Below the pieces are notes generated by a model that did not search any database, had not been told where the DNA came from, and saw only the letters and a program-made list of their open reading frames with translations. 64,000 bases of DNA from Glutamicibacter sp. PS. Lineage in GTDB: Bacteria > Actinomycetota > Actinomycetes > Actinomycetales > Micrococcaceae. The DNA lies in assembly GCA_031317595.1 (NCBI GenBank), contig JANCMB010000001.1, forward strand, positions 1,234,971 through 1,298,970. The letters are read 5' to 3'. A program made the position numbers and the translations under genes. Below are positions 18,644 through 27,823 of the stretch, piece by piece (position 1 is the first letter of the stretch; the number at the start of each line of letters is the position of its first letter).

Positions 18644-20134
18644 ATGAAACGCACACGAAAACTTGGAGTATACGAAGGTGTCCACCCGTATATATACAAG
18701 AGCTTGGATCATTTTCTCGAATCTGATTTGGATACGGGCATTCATTCGTTTCAGAAGAATGGACGTATGGTAGATCTCTTGTTCGAAGCTCGTGATAGCG
18801 AGACACTGCTGGTGTTTTTCACAGCGGCAGTGGCACCTGGCAAGACGTGGCCATATTTTTCAGGAAGAGGGATCGCGTCGCGTACCGGTCATTCGTTGTT
18901 GGCTATTTCTGATCCGTCTATCGCAGCAGATAGTAGACTCTCAACGAACTGGACGCTGGGCGATTCAAACTACCAGCTTCATCACGATCTACCGGACATT
19001 ATTCGCAAGATTGCTGGCAACAGACGGATCATCTTCGTCGGTGCTTCAGCAGGAGGTTTCCCCGCGCTCTACTACGGGTCAAAGTTCCCAGATTCCGTTA
19101 GTTTGGTAATGAATCCTCGAACGAACGTCTTCACGCCTCCTTCGCATATTCAACATAGTGCAGAGAAACTGTTCCCTGGAATGACTGCTCGACAGATTTC
19201 CGAGCTGATACCTACTAAGTTAGGTCAAGCTATGAACACGGTAGTGTACTTTCAAAACTGCTCGGACGACCGTTATTATGGTTCGCATGCCATCCCCTAC
19301 CTGAGTAATCAGACTTCCACCGGTCGAGTTTATTGGAAACTTGGCGACTGGGGCGAAGGCCACGTCGCCCCCGGGTCGAAAGAAATCGCTGAGGCTATCG
19401 AGCATCTCAGCTCGGCCCCCGACTGGGCTACAGGTGCACTCAGATCGGGTGCGACTCTGCTTGCAGATATAGATGACTTGGTTGACGAACACCAGCGTCG
19501 CGGTTACGGATCACCTGAGCTAAATGAAGTAGCCCAAGATCTCATCACTGTTGGTGGCCTTGAGCAGCGTATTCTTTCGCTGACGCAAGATTTCGCCGCG
19601 CTCAAAACTGAAAACAAATTGCTTCGCGAAGACATTCAACGCTTACGACAGCCCAAAAAAGCAGCGCATATCCCTTCAGGATGCAAATTGGGCAAGAACG
19701 TCAACATTGATCCGACCGTTCACTTGATGGCGAATCCAACGTCCAACCCGATTGCGATCGGCGATAACACGAAAATTCTCCGCGACGCCGAGTGGATCGG
19801 TCCAATCTCTGTGGGCTCCGGATGCTACTTCAATAAAGGTTCTTACATCCGGGCAGAGGTCGCAATTGGAAACGACGTGCTGGTCGGGCCATTCGTTCGG
19901 TTTGTCACGGACACTCACCAAATCGGTCCTGCTGAAAAACGTGGAGGCCCCAACTACCGGACGTCGATCACCGTCGACGACGGAGTCTGGATTGGAGCAA
20001 GCGTTACTATCGTGGGCGAAGTAAAAATCGGTCGTGGAGCAGTTGTAGCGGCAGGATCCGTCGTTACCAAGGATGTGTCTCCTAATACCCTCGTCGGCGG
20101 AGTTCCTGCAAGGAAGATTAAGGATCTACCTTGA
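18644..20134 (+). CDS. Fused alpha/beta-hydrolase-like domain and hexapeptide-repeat acetyltransferase
   Basis: A 496-residue protein. Residues about 20-270 look like an alpha/beta hydrolase: IIFVGASAGGFPALYYGSKF carries a GxSxG nucleophile elbow, and the WGEGHVAPGS region could supply the histidine. A short coiled coil follows (residues about 312-343, EQRILSLTQDFAALKTENK). The C-terminal 145 residues form a left-handed beta-helix O-acetyltransferase with hexapeptide repeats: IAIGDNTKI, ISVGSGCYF, VAIGNDVLVGPFV, a catalytic-type histidine in TDTHQIG, and IGRGAVVAAGSVVTKDV. The ATG at 18644 follows GGAGG at 6-nt spacing; an in-frame TTG at 18617 has no such site. One chain thus joins a putative esterase to an acetyltransferase, probably for polysaccharide decoration. 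Confidence 0.82.
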   Translation: MKRTRKLGVYEGVHPYIYKSLDHFLESDLDTGIHSFQKNGRMVDLLFEARDSETLLVFFTAAVAPGKTWPYFSGRGIASRTGHSLLAISDPSIAADSRLSTNWTLGDSNYQLHHDLPDIIRKIAGNRRIIFVGASAGGFPALYYGSKFPDSVSLVMNPRTNVFTPPSHIQHSAEKLFPGMTARQISELIPTKLGQAMNTVVYFQNCSDDRYYGSHAIPYLSNQTSTGRVYWKLGDWGEGHVAPGSKEIAEAIEHLSSAPDWATGALRSGATLLADIDDLVDEHQRRGYGSPELNEVAQDLITVGGLEQRILSLTQDFAALKTENKLLREDIQRLRQPKKAAHIPSGCKLGKNVNIDPTVHLMANPTSNPIAIGDNTKILRDAEWIGPISVGSGCYFNKGSYIRAEVAIGNDVLVGPFVRFVTDTHQIGPAEKRGGPNYRTSITVDDGVWIGASVTIVGEVKIGRGAVVAAGSVVTKDVSPNTLVGGVPARKIKDLP

Positions 20135-20371
20135 CCAGGGCCAAGCGTGCCGCGATGCGACATCAAGTTAGAGCGGTTCCGCAACACGTCATGTATCGCT
20201 AATTTAACAACAAACTATTCGAAACTAGTCAAGTTCTGACGGATTAGACATATCTCCATTCCTCCGATGTGGACTGCAGGCAGGTACTTCTCCGTTATAT
20301 GCCTTCTATAACTTTTCTGTATCAATTACGCGAATATTCGGTTTTCCCGCCCAGTGAGTCCGCGATACGTG

Positions 20372-20611
20372 ATGGAATATAGGAATAGATTCCAACAACT
20401 AGAACTGGGGCATGTCATGTTGGCGAAGAGATTACTTGAACTGCAAAAGGAATATGCTTTGCACGAAAATACTATGGCTCTCTCTAGCACTCTAGGACTC
20501 ACTGTAGAGCGTACCGAAGAGCAAATAGTCTCCGAATATAACGAGGCACTACTCCAGCTTCTCGCCCAACATCTCGAACCAGAGAGTGATCGGGGAAATC
20601 CCCCAGTCTAA
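20372..20611 (+). CDS. Small hypothetical helical protein
   Basis: An open frame of 79 codons from ATG 20372 (possible GTG starts at 20354 and 20369). It is rich in Glu, Leu and Gln and likely all-helical: QLELGHVMLAKRLLELQKEY and IVSEYNEALLQLLAQHL. No clear ribosome site is present. The amphipathic pattern argues for a real coding past, but it lies in a region full of broken frames. Family and function are not recognised. Confidence 0.35.
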   Translation: MEYRNRFQQLELGHVMLAKRLLELQKEYALHENTMALSSTLGLTVERTEEQIVSEYNEALLQLLAQHLEPESDRGNPPV

Positions 20612-21554
20612 GGGTCATACTCTAGCTTCGTGAGCGACAATGCATCTGACGCTCACGGGGCCAACAATTTTAAGGCTACTTCGTCTTTCAGACGCCCCGC
20701 ATACGCCAGAAGATTCTTGGTTACTATCAATCGTTTGCATCGATCCAATGAGAGCGAAGGCGCTGGAAGGTGCGATAGACGCTGTTGCGGCCACAACAAA
20801 GGAATCATAGCTGTCAAGCATCGTCCACGCAACGAGTTAAAGTCGAAGTTCTTAGTTCCCTAAAATGTCCACCGGTTCAGACGATGGAGATCGAAAGCGA
20901 GATTCTAGATACTCCTCATCGGATATACCGTCGCATGATTATGTTGCTTCATATTTGGCGTGGAACGTCGAAGGTAAAATTCACATGGACGAAAGTCAAG
21001 CTAATCAATAAGGTCCAGCCCTGCCAAGTATTCCTAACAAATGGTTTGTTTAGAGCTAAATATCCAACTTTTGAGGCAGCTTGCCAAATTAGTTTCGTCG
21101 GCGGCAGATTAAGTGCTGTCGTCGCTCCAATACTACCGGCCACAGAAAACATGCTTATCCTCAAGTCAAGAGTCTCCGTGTTGGGAAACGCCCGATTGCT
21201 CGGCAATTCTAGAGTAACTATTTTGAGCTTTCTTTAGTCCGGTACGTCGCGCTCCCATAGCCCTGCAATTTTACTTGGCATTCGAATTTTATACGGTCCA
21301 CTCTAGCTGGCACGGTTCATACATTTGTAAACCTGACGTTTGAGAATGACTAAGACGTTTGTGTCAGGCACAAAAGCTCGTTGTGCCCGATTCTTCCATC
21401 GTCTGCGACAATCCATTGTCGACTTACCAACGACACATGCATGATTTAATTTCTTTAAAGTAATAAGAACATGTCTCAAATTCGCTCTAGTAAGCCTGCA
21501 AGCGTTTCAGTATGTTCTGTCGCCCTAGTTTGTAAGGTACCGACTTTTTACGCT
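20612..21554. other. Gene-poor, apparently decayed region before serA
   Basis: About 0.9 kb with only short, interrupted frames on both strands. Protein-like pieces occur in the plus direction at 20640-20810 (separate entry) and at 20865-21011 (48 codons, ending MDESQANQ then stop), in different frames. This is what a frameshifted relic would look like. No IS ends, tRNA or other recognisable element was found. Confidence 0.45.
20640..20810 (+). pseudogene. Short open frame, possible remnant
   Basis: Fifty-six codons from ATG 20640 to TAG 20808. The translation is protein-like: DSWLLSIVCIDPMRAKALEG followed by AIDAVAATTKES, a strand and then a helix. The frame continues for nine more sensible codons after the TAG, suggesting an in-frame stop in a decayed gene. 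The opposite strand is also open here, so coding direction is uncertain. The family is not recognised. Confidence 0.25.
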
Positions 21555-21587
21555 GAACTCCCGAATAGCAATGCTATTCGGGAGTTC
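21555..21587 (-). terminator. Hairpin terminator downstream of serA
   Basis: Perfect 15-nt arms GAACTCCCGAATAGC (21555-21569) and GCTATTCGGGAGTTC (21573-21587) separated by 3 nt, about 110 nt beyond the serA stop. The T-tract is poor on both strands (ACTTTC on plus). It may insulate serA from the decayed region on either side. Confidence 0.6.
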
Positions 21588-21695
21588 ACTTTCATAATCT
21601 GCCACGGCCGCTAAGCCGATTCGAGCTGAGACTCTGCGGCCATCTCCGGGCAAATTAATATAGTCTCAATATGGGCTCAACGAAATCGCGAGGGA

Positions 21696-23291
21696 TTAAT
21701 CGGCCAGATTCACTTCACGAGCCAAGCTCGCGCCAATCGCTGCGCCCACAACATCCAGCACGCCGTGCGGCAGCGCGCTATCAATGCTGATTACAGCTAG
21801 TGCCTCGGATTTCTTTTCATCCCGCGACACCTGCATACCTGCGATATTCACGCCCTGCTCCCCCAGTACGTTGCCGAGGCTTCCGACTACGCCTGGTCGA
21901 TCGGAATAACGCACGATGATCATGTGGTCAGTAATCGGAATTTCGATCTCATGCCCATTTACGCCGACCAGCTTTTCGATCTGCTTAGGACCGGTCAGGG
22001 TGCCTGAAACTGCCAGCTGAGTACCCTCGTTGGTGGAGCCCTTGATGGTGAGTTGGTTGCGGTACTCCGGCGAGTCAGAAGTCGTCACCAGTCGGGTGGC
22101 GACGCCACGTTGCTCCGCTAGCACTGGCGCGTTGACGTAGGAGACCTGGTCGGACACCACGTCCATGAAGGCACCCTTTAGGGCGGAGAGTTCCAGTGCC
22201 TTGACGTCGAGTTCCGCGATTTCACCGGCAACGACTACGTCGATGCTGGTAAGCGATCCGGTGGACAGTGCGTTGAAGATTCGTCCCAGCTTCTCGATGA
22301 GCGGGATGCCCGGGCGAACGTTCTCGTCGATGACGCCACCAGCCACGTTTACGGCATCGGGGACGAGTTCACCAGCCAGTGCCAAACGTACAGATTTTGC
22401 AACCGATACGCCGGCCTTCTCCTGTGCTTCTTCGGTCGAAGCACCGAGGTGAGGGGTTACGGTGACATTCTCGAATTCGAAGAACGGTAGGTCCGTGCTC
22501 GGTTCCTTCACGAATACGTCGATGCCAGCACCGGCAATCTCTTCGTTCTTCAGTGCCTCGTACAGTGCATCTTCGTCGACCAGACCACCGCGGGCGACGT
22601 TGATGACGAAGGCGCTCTTCTTCATCTTGGTGAAAGCGTCCTTGCCGAGCATACCAATGGTCTCGGGGGTCTTTGGCATGTGGATGGAAATGAAGTCGGC
22701 TTGCTCGAGGAGTTCGTCAAGAGTCACTAGGGTGACACCCAGCTGGGCGGCGCGCGCCGGAGTCACGTAAGGGTCGTAGGCGATAATTTCCATGCCAAAG
22801 CCCTGAAGTCGGGCAGCGACAAGGGCGCCAATGCGGCCAAGGCCGATGATGCCGGCCTTCTTTTCGTAAAGCTCTACGCCGGTAAAGGCACTACGCTTCC
22901 AGGCGCCGCCCTTTAGCGATTCATTGGCGGCCGGGATCCGGCGTGCCAGTGAGAGCACGTGGCCGACGGTAAGCTCGGCCGCCGAGATGATGTTCGAGGT
23001 CGGCGCGTTCACAACCATGACACCGGCTTGGGTGGCTGCCTTGATATCAACGTTGTCCAGGCCAACGCCGGCGCGGGCAATCACCTTGAGGTTTTTAGCG
23101 GCTGCAATGGCTTCGGCATCCACCTGGGTAGCCGAGCGCACCAGAATGGCATCTACATCGGCAATGGCGGACAGTAGTTGCTCTCGGTCGGCACCATTGG
23201 TTTCACGGATTTCGAAATCGGGTCCCAGCGCGGCGATAGTTGCCGGCGAAAGCTGTTCGGCCAGAAGAACGATTGGCTTGTTATCAGACAC
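21696..23291 (-). CDS. serA: D-3-phosphoglycerate dehydrogenase (long form)
   Basis: Oxidises 3-phosphoglycerate to 3-phosphohydroxypyruvate with NAD+, the first step of serine synthesis. The 531-residue length and domain order match the actinobacterial long form. A substrate domain is split by a Rossmann nucleotide domain (KKAGIIGLGRIGALVAARL). The active site shows FVINVARGGLVDE (Arg) and TVTPHLGASTEEAQ (His). An intervening domain about 320-450 is followed by a C-terminal ACT domain (MIIVRYSDRPGVVGSLGNVL) that normally binds serine for feedback control. The start is GTG at 23291 with GAAAAGG upstream. It is monocistronic between the two polysaccharide loci. Confidence 0.97.
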   Translation of the reverse strand: MSDNKPIVLLAEQLSPATIAALGPDFEIRETNGADREQLLSAIADVDAILVRSATQVDAEAIAAAKNLKVIARAGVGLDNVDIKAATQAGVMVVNAPTSNIISAAELTVGHVLSLARRIPAANESLKGGAWKRSAFTGVELYEKKAGIIGLGRIGALVAARLQGFGMEIIAYDPYVTPARAAQLGVTLVTLDELLEQADFISIHMPKTPETIGMLGKDAFTKMKKSAFVINVARGGLVDEDALYEALKNEEIAGAGIDVFVKEPSTDLPFFEFENVTVTPHLGASTEEAQEKAGVSVAKSVRLALAGELVPDAVNVAGGVIDENVRPGIPLIEKLGRIFNALSTGSLTSIDVVVAGEIAELDVKALELSALKGAFMDVVSDQVSYVNAPVLAEQRGVATRLVTTSDSPEYRNQLTIKGSTNEGTQLAVSGTLTGPKQIEKLVGVNGHEIEIPITDHMIIVRYSDRPGVVGSLGNVLGEQGVNIAGMQVSRDEKKSEALAVISIDSALPHGVLDVVGAAIGASLAREVNLAD

Positions 23292-23498
23292 GAGTGAGGC
23301 ACCTTTTCAGTGAGAGAGGTCAACGTGGTTGAGCCACTTGTGTTGTGGCTTCGGTTCTTAGCCTAACCACAAAATTCCCGTGTTCATGCCGAAAAATCGC
23401 ATATTACGCTTAAAAACGGCCTCGCTTGTGAAAGTTTTCACTAATGCCGTACTGTGCTGTTATAGTTTGATTTGTGCGCGCACCCAGCGCCCGCGTCT

Positions 23499-24983
23499 TC
23501 AGTAGGCTCCAGCCGGTCGCACCATGGCTTTGAAGGTGTGCCACATGATGATGACATCGCCGAGCACCGACCAGTTCTCCACGTAGTAGAGATCTAATCG
23601 CACGCTCTCTTCCCAGCTAAGGTCGCTACGACCGTTCACCTGCCAGAGCCCGGTGAGGCCAGGACGAATCAATAACCGTCGGAAGGTCCGATACTCGTAG
23701 GCCTCCACTTCGTTGCGTAGCGGTGGGCGTGGTCCAACGAGCGACATATCACCGCGCAGCACGTTGAAGATTTGCGGGAGCTCATCGAGCGAGAACTTTC
23801 GAAGGAATTTACCCACCCGTGTTACTCGCGGGTCTCGATGCAACTTGAAGAGCGGACCGGCGCCCTCATTGAGGTTCCTGAGCTCTTCCAGACGCTGTTC
23901 AGCGTCAACGACCATGGTTCGGAACTTATACATCACGAACCCCTCGCCAGCCTTCCCCACTCGCCGTTGAGCGAAGATCACGGGGCCTGGGGAGTCCAGA
24001 TACACCGCCACGGCAATGACTCCCAACAACGGGCATAACACCACCAACGCAAGGGTGGAAAGCACGATATCGATCAGCCTCTTGATCCACCAACGCGTAC
24101 CGGTAAACGACGGAGGATCCACGTGAATTAGCGGTAGCCCCTCCACGGGGCGCAACTTGATGCGCGGACCGGCCACGTTGGTCAGCGACGAGGCAAGAAT
24201 GAGTTCGGTACCCGTAGTTTCCAGATCCCACCCGAGATTTTGCACCGCAGCAGTCCCAGCCTGTAGATGCCCGGCAACCATCACCGCATCCGCCCCGTGG
24301 GATTCGATCAGGGAATCCAAATCCTCGAAGTTGTAGGAGACGAATACGCCGGGTAGATCCAAGGAGGTCCCGGTGTCTTCCACGGCGGCCACCACTTCGT
24401 ACACACTCGCTGACTTGTTCCTAATCTGACGCACTAGATAGGAGACGTCATTCGCCGCACCGACGACGATGACACGTGAAAGCACTGCGCCACGCCGGGC
24501 CCTGAAGTGCAGTACTCGGCGCAAGAGCCAGCGTTCGAGACAGATTGTCATCATCCCCGGCAACACACCCAACAGAACGAGTTCGGCCCTCAGGGGCTCC
24601 CCGATAGCCAATATCGCAATCGCCACGAGCCCGGCTGTCAGCAGGCTCGCCTCGAGGACCCGCTTATACTCCTCCGATCCGACACCAAGAATTTGCGGTT
24701 GCCGCGCACCTTTAAGCGAGAGCACCGCAACCCACAGCAAGGCCACCATCCCTATTGCCAGAATGTGTGTCGACTTTGCACTTGCGATCGCGGTTCCACC
24801 GGCACCAGCCAGCCACGAACAGATCACCAGTGCATCAAGTGCGTAGATAAGCTTCACCCAGCGGCGCCGTCGTGCGCGAGCGGGTGCCCATACAGCCCGC
24901 CGTCGCCCGCCCGCCAACGATGTCCATGGCATAGACAGCGCCGTGACAGGACTTGATGGTGGTTCCCCAAAACCACTAACCAT
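23499..24983 (-). CDS. Polyprenyl-phosphate hexose-1-phosphate transferase (priming phosphoglycosyltransferase)
   Basis: Starts repeat-unit assembly by moving a sugar-1-phosphate from a UDP-sugar to undecaprenyl phosphate (WbaP/CpsE type). The N-terminal part has about four membrane helices (LIYALDALVICSWLAGAG, ILAIGMVALLWVAVL, SLLTAGLVAIAILAIG). A soluble Rossmann-like domain follows (VIVVGAANDVSYLVRQI), then a re-entrant membrane segment (LIDIVLSTLALVVLCPLLGV). The catalytic domain contains FAQRRVGKAGEGFVMYKFRT, FSLDELPQIFNVLRGDMSLV, VGPRPPL and RPGLTGLWQVNGRSDLSW. The ATG at 24983 is chosen because GGGGGAG lies 8 nt upstream; a GTG at 24992 is in frame. The sugar is unknown, probably glucose or galactose. 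Confidence 0.93.
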   Translation of the reverse strand: MVSGFGEPPSSPVTALSMPWTSLAGGRRRAVWAPARARRRRWVKLIYALDALVICSWLAGAGGTAIASAKSTHILAIGMVALLWVAVLSLKGARQPQILGVGSEEYKRVLEASLLTAGLVAIAILAIGEPLRAELVLLGVLPGMMTICLERWLLRRVLHFRARRGAVLSRVIVVGAANDVSYLVRQIRNKSASVYEVVAAVEDTGTSLDLPGVFVSYNFEDLDSLIESHGADAVMVAGHLQAGTAAVQNLGWDLETTGTELILASSLTNVAGPRIKLRPVEGLPLIHVDPPSFTGTRWWIKRLIDIVLSTLALVVLCPLLGVIAVAVYLDSPGPVIFAQRRVGKAGEGFVMYKFRTMVVDAEQRLEELRNLNEGAGPLFKLHRDPRVTRVGKFLRKFSLDELPQIFNVLRGDMSLVGPRPPLRNEVEAYEYRTFRRLLIRPGLTGLWQVNGRSDLSWEESVRLDLYYVENWSVLGDVIIMWHTFKAMVRPAGAY

Positions 24984-24989
24984 GAGCCG

Positions 24990-25002
24990 CACTCCCCCAG
25001 TG
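24990..25002 (-). promoter_or_regulatory. G5-loop hairpin at the ribosome site of the priming transferase
   Basis: On the minus strand CACT-GGGGG-AGTG forms a 4-bp stem whose loop is exactly the G5 Shine-Dalgarno, ending 7 nt before the ATG at 24983. It is one of several SD-in-loop structures in this locus. Confidence 0.35.
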
Positions 25003-25024
25003 AATGAGCCATCATGGCGAACTA

Positions 25025-25037
25025 TGACCGGCGGTCA
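25025..25037. promoter_or_regulatory. Possible operator palindrome
   Basis: TGACC-GGC-GGTCA is a 13-bp dyad in the 198-nt gap upstream of the priming transferase gene and downstream of the LuxR pair. The position fits an operator, possibly for the adjacent LAL regulators, but no second copy was noticed and no promoter hexamers are obvious. Confidence 0.25.
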
Positions 25038-25190
25038 CGGATCTTATGTGCGAGTACTGATCCGTCGCTCGTCGTACATACGTCGCCTTCTTAGTTCTCA
25101 ACTTAGGTAGGAACAATGAACTATTCACGCGAAGTTTTCCCGCAATTTACTTGTCTTTCAGCAGAAGCGCGACCGGTGGACTACTTACTA

Positions 25191-27818
25191 CTACTTGCTC
25201 GTAGCGATCCTGCTACCCGATGCTGCGGAACGCAGGCCAACGAACTGGGCTAGTTCGCTACGCTCTCCGAGTCCGAGCTTGGCAAAGGCCCGGTAAAGGT
25301 GTCCTTCCACGGTGCGCACCGATAGGTTGAGCTCGGCCGCTATATGTCGGTTGCCCTCACCCTTGGCCGCAAGAGAGGCGGTCTGTAGCTCGCGCTCGGA
25401 TAGGCCGTGCTCGGCGAGCGCTCGAGCGACTATGACCGGCGCGTTTTCCCACGAAGACCTTGTATACAGCCATCGACGGGCCCACACGCGATCGTCCTCG
25501 GAGGCGTTCTTCGATAGCAAGATCGCACTGCAGGCCACCACCGCAAGACCTGCCATCTGTTCGTGGACCTGCTCCTTGAGCTGAGCTATCCCATGCGGAG
25601 CATCTTGCTGGGCTGCGAACATGATCGCGGCCATCGCGCCAGGTACCCCATCGCCCACTACGGGCTCGATCTTTGCCAAGTCCGCAATTTCGTTGGCCAT
25701 TTCCTGCGTTGGAAGAGTCTCAAAATTGCAGAACACGCTCCAATGCCCCACAACCGCCATCACGGGCAAAGCCTGCACGCGAAGGTGCCCGAGTTGCTCT
25801 CTGAGCGCTGATGGTTGTTTTCGGTAGATAGCTAAGTCACCAAGTCGTGCGTATTCACGGTAGATCAGCGGCTCGGTGTCGAGGATGTCTTCGACCCTCA
25901 AGGACAAATCGCGCCAGTCATGGCGCCCTCGCAAGTGCGGCTGACGAAGAAAGGCACTAACCACGCAGATACAGGCCAACTGATGGGCGTCTGCGGCCAG
26001 TGCGTCCAACGCGGCTGCGGCCAATCCGTCCACCGTTCCGATGAGGTCCCCATCGTGTTCTAGAGCGCGTGCACGTTCGAGCCCCTGCAGGCCGGCGGCC
26101 ATGCGTCCCAGGTCCTTCGCGCCTTCCAAAAACCGAGAACGGGTTTCTTCGCTGGTGTCACGGCAGGTACCTTGCATTGTCTCGCGGATGAACAGCACCG
26201 TGGCCAAGCGTTGGCGAACGGCGAGACTCGTAATCTCTGACAGGCGACCTTCAATGTCCTGTACTGCCGGGTGGAATACCGGCAGGATCATCATCTCCAG
26301 CCCCGCGACCACGGCAAGCGCTAGTACATCAATCGGCGGGTTAGCCTCGAGGATCTGGGTGAAGGCGTGTGCCCGTGCGTGCGGACTGAGCTCTTGTGTT
26401 AGCGCCATCAGCAGTTCGATACGCAAGGTCAACGCCGCCCAGCCACGCTCACCGTCCTGTCCGGCGATTCTTCGTAAGTTTTCCAGTGCATGCTTGCGTG
26501 GTCCGGTGGTGGCGGTACCGACCGTCAGCAAGAAGATCCACCGCTCACTCAGTGCCTCGAGTTGTGCATCAGTCAGTGCGTGAGCGGACAAGTGTTCGAG
26601 CCCGTGGAAAGCCTCGACGTGCCGTCCGAGCCCTGCGATCGCCGCGAGTCGTTCGAGCTCGCAATAGAAGTCTTGCTGCTCTCCGGCACTTCGCTTCGCG
26701 AGATCGAGTGCCCCTTGGTAATCACCTTCATTATTCGCCAGCGCAGCGGCCTTGGCGACGCGCTGAATCGCCGGTGTTTCGCCTACCGACAATGCCCACC
26801 AGGTTGGTTGCCATCGATATGAGTTGTCGAACTGTAGGTGCTCATTCCATACGGCATACAACCGGCGCGCGTGGGAGGGCGATACTAAGCGCCGAACGGC
26901 ACCGATCACCCATTGTGAGCTGAGCTCAACCGTTCCATCGGCACGCTGCGTGAGTAACCCGTTAAGCCCCTCCAGAGTTAGGTTATCTGGCACCAAATGT
27001 GTCAGCTTAGCCCTCGATACTCCTCCCGAGAGCGCTAGTGCCACGACGGTATCAAGGGCTTCAGCGGAAAGGCCGCGGAGGGTTTCCCACACTCTTCGAT
27101 ACATCTGGTCTTGGTCCCACAGCTCTTCGATCCCTAGGAGGAGTCGGCCTGCGGTGACGTGGTGCAACTCGTGGATGTTAATGAGCTCAATCAGGAGTTC
27201 GATCAATTCGAGGAGACCGCCGGTGGCTCGGTAGACTGCGTGGGTCGTTCCCGGGGTAGGTCGGTACCCAAAGGCTACGGACAATTCAGCTTCGATCTCT
27301 GCGAGGTTCAAGGCAGAGATCACAAGTGTTGGCAGATGGCCCAAGGCGCTGAGCGGCTCGAGGTTCTCCAGCTTGCTGATCGAATGCGAGGCACATAACA
27401 CGAGATCCACGTGGCCGCCCTGTATCAGTTGAGTGAGAACATACGCCGATTCGGCATCCAAGTACTCACCGTCTTCGATCAGTACGAGCACACGTTGCTG
27501 ATTCGACTGCACCAGTCCTGCGACATGACTTCCAAGCTGACGCAGCGCCGATGCAAAATCCGGGCCAGGCGGCTTCTGGTCAATCAGGTGCCTCAAAGCG
27601 CCGAAGGCCTCGGTCCGGGCTTCTGGCCGACACCGTAGGCGGACTGCCCGTTTGTTTCCGCCCGCTGCGACGTAGGCACCGTGTAGTACATCGGCAAACC
27701 GTCCGGGGCCGGCACCAAAGGGACAGACTACCCCGATGGCGTGAAGCGCCGACGAGCTCAGCAGCTTGAGGGCAGCCTGTACGTGATGTCCGGAGTGCTG
27801 GGTATGGTCGGACTCCAT
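25191..27818 (-). CDS. Large LuxR-family (LAL-type) transcriptional regulator
   Basis: An 875-residue regulator. The C-terminal 60 residues are a LuxR/GerE helix-turn-helix: LSERELQTASLAAKGEGNRH, then IAAELNLSVRTVEGHLYRAF. The N-terminal 250 residues resemble a STAND-type ATPase. The Walker A position reads CPFGAGPGRFAD with no GK[ST]; a Walker B-like VLVLIEDGEYLDAES is present. The middle is all-helical. ATP binding is therefore doubtful. The ATG at 27818 follows the stop of a paralogous regulator by 5 nt (AGGAG 10 nt upstream), so the two are co-expressed and probably control the exopolysaccharide genes around them. Confidence 0.88.
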   Translation of the reverse strand: MESDHTQHSGHHVQAALKLLSSSALHAIGVVCPFGAGPGRFADVLHGAYVAAGGNKRAVRLRCRPEARTEAFGALRHLIDQKPPGPDFASALRQLGSHVAGLVQSNQQRVLVLIEDGEYLDAESAYVLTQLIQGGHVDLVLCASHSISKLENLEPLSALGHLPTLVISALNLAEIEAELSVAFGYRPTPGTTHAVYRATGGLLELIELLIELINIHELHHVTAGRLLLGIEELWDQDQMYRRVWETLRGLSAEALDTVVALALSGGVSRAKLTHLVPDNLTLEGLNGLLTQRADGTVELSSQWVIGAVRRLVSPSHARRLYAVWNEHLQFDNSYRWQPTWWALSVGETPAIQRVAKAAALANNEGDYQGALDLAKRSAGEQQDFYCELERLAAIAGLGRHVEAFHGLEHLSAHALTDAQLEALSERWIFLLTVGTATTGPRKHALENLRRIAGQDGERGWAALTLRIELLMALTQELSPHARAHAFTQILEANPPIDVLALAVVAGLEMMILPVFHPAVQDIEGRLSEITSLAVRQRLATVLFIRETMQGTCRDTSEETRSRFLEGAKDLGRMAAGLQGLERARALEHDGDLIGTVDGLAAAALDALAADAHQLACICVVSAFLRQPHLRGRHDWRDLSLRVEDILDTEPLIYREYARLGDLAIYRKQPSALREQLGHLRVQALPVMAVVGHWSVFCNFETLPTQEMANEIADLAKIEPVVGDGVPGAMAAIMFAAQQDAPHGIAQLKEQVHEQMAGLAVVACSAILLSKNASEDDRVWARRWLYTRSSWENAPVIVARALAEHGLSERELQTASLAAKGEGNRHIAAELNLSVRTVEGHLYRAFAKLGLGERSELAQFVGLRSAASGSRIATSK

Positions 27819-27823
27819 GAGAC

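Noticed and set aside
20949-21206. 85-codon minus-strand open frame
   Set aside because: Lies opposite the relic frames with no start signal or recognisable motif.
20785-21237. 150-codon plus-strand open frame in the decayed region
   Set aside because: Composition changes along the frame, no ribosome site, and a better small protein-like frame (20865-21011) overlaps it in another phase. Treated as relic DNA.
17466-21695. Search for tRNA, rRNA or CRISPR in the gene-poor stretches (also 54172-55397 and 58216-58586)
   Set aside because: No cloverleaf with a GGTTCRA-type arm, no rRNA sequence and no regularly spaced repeats were seen by eye.
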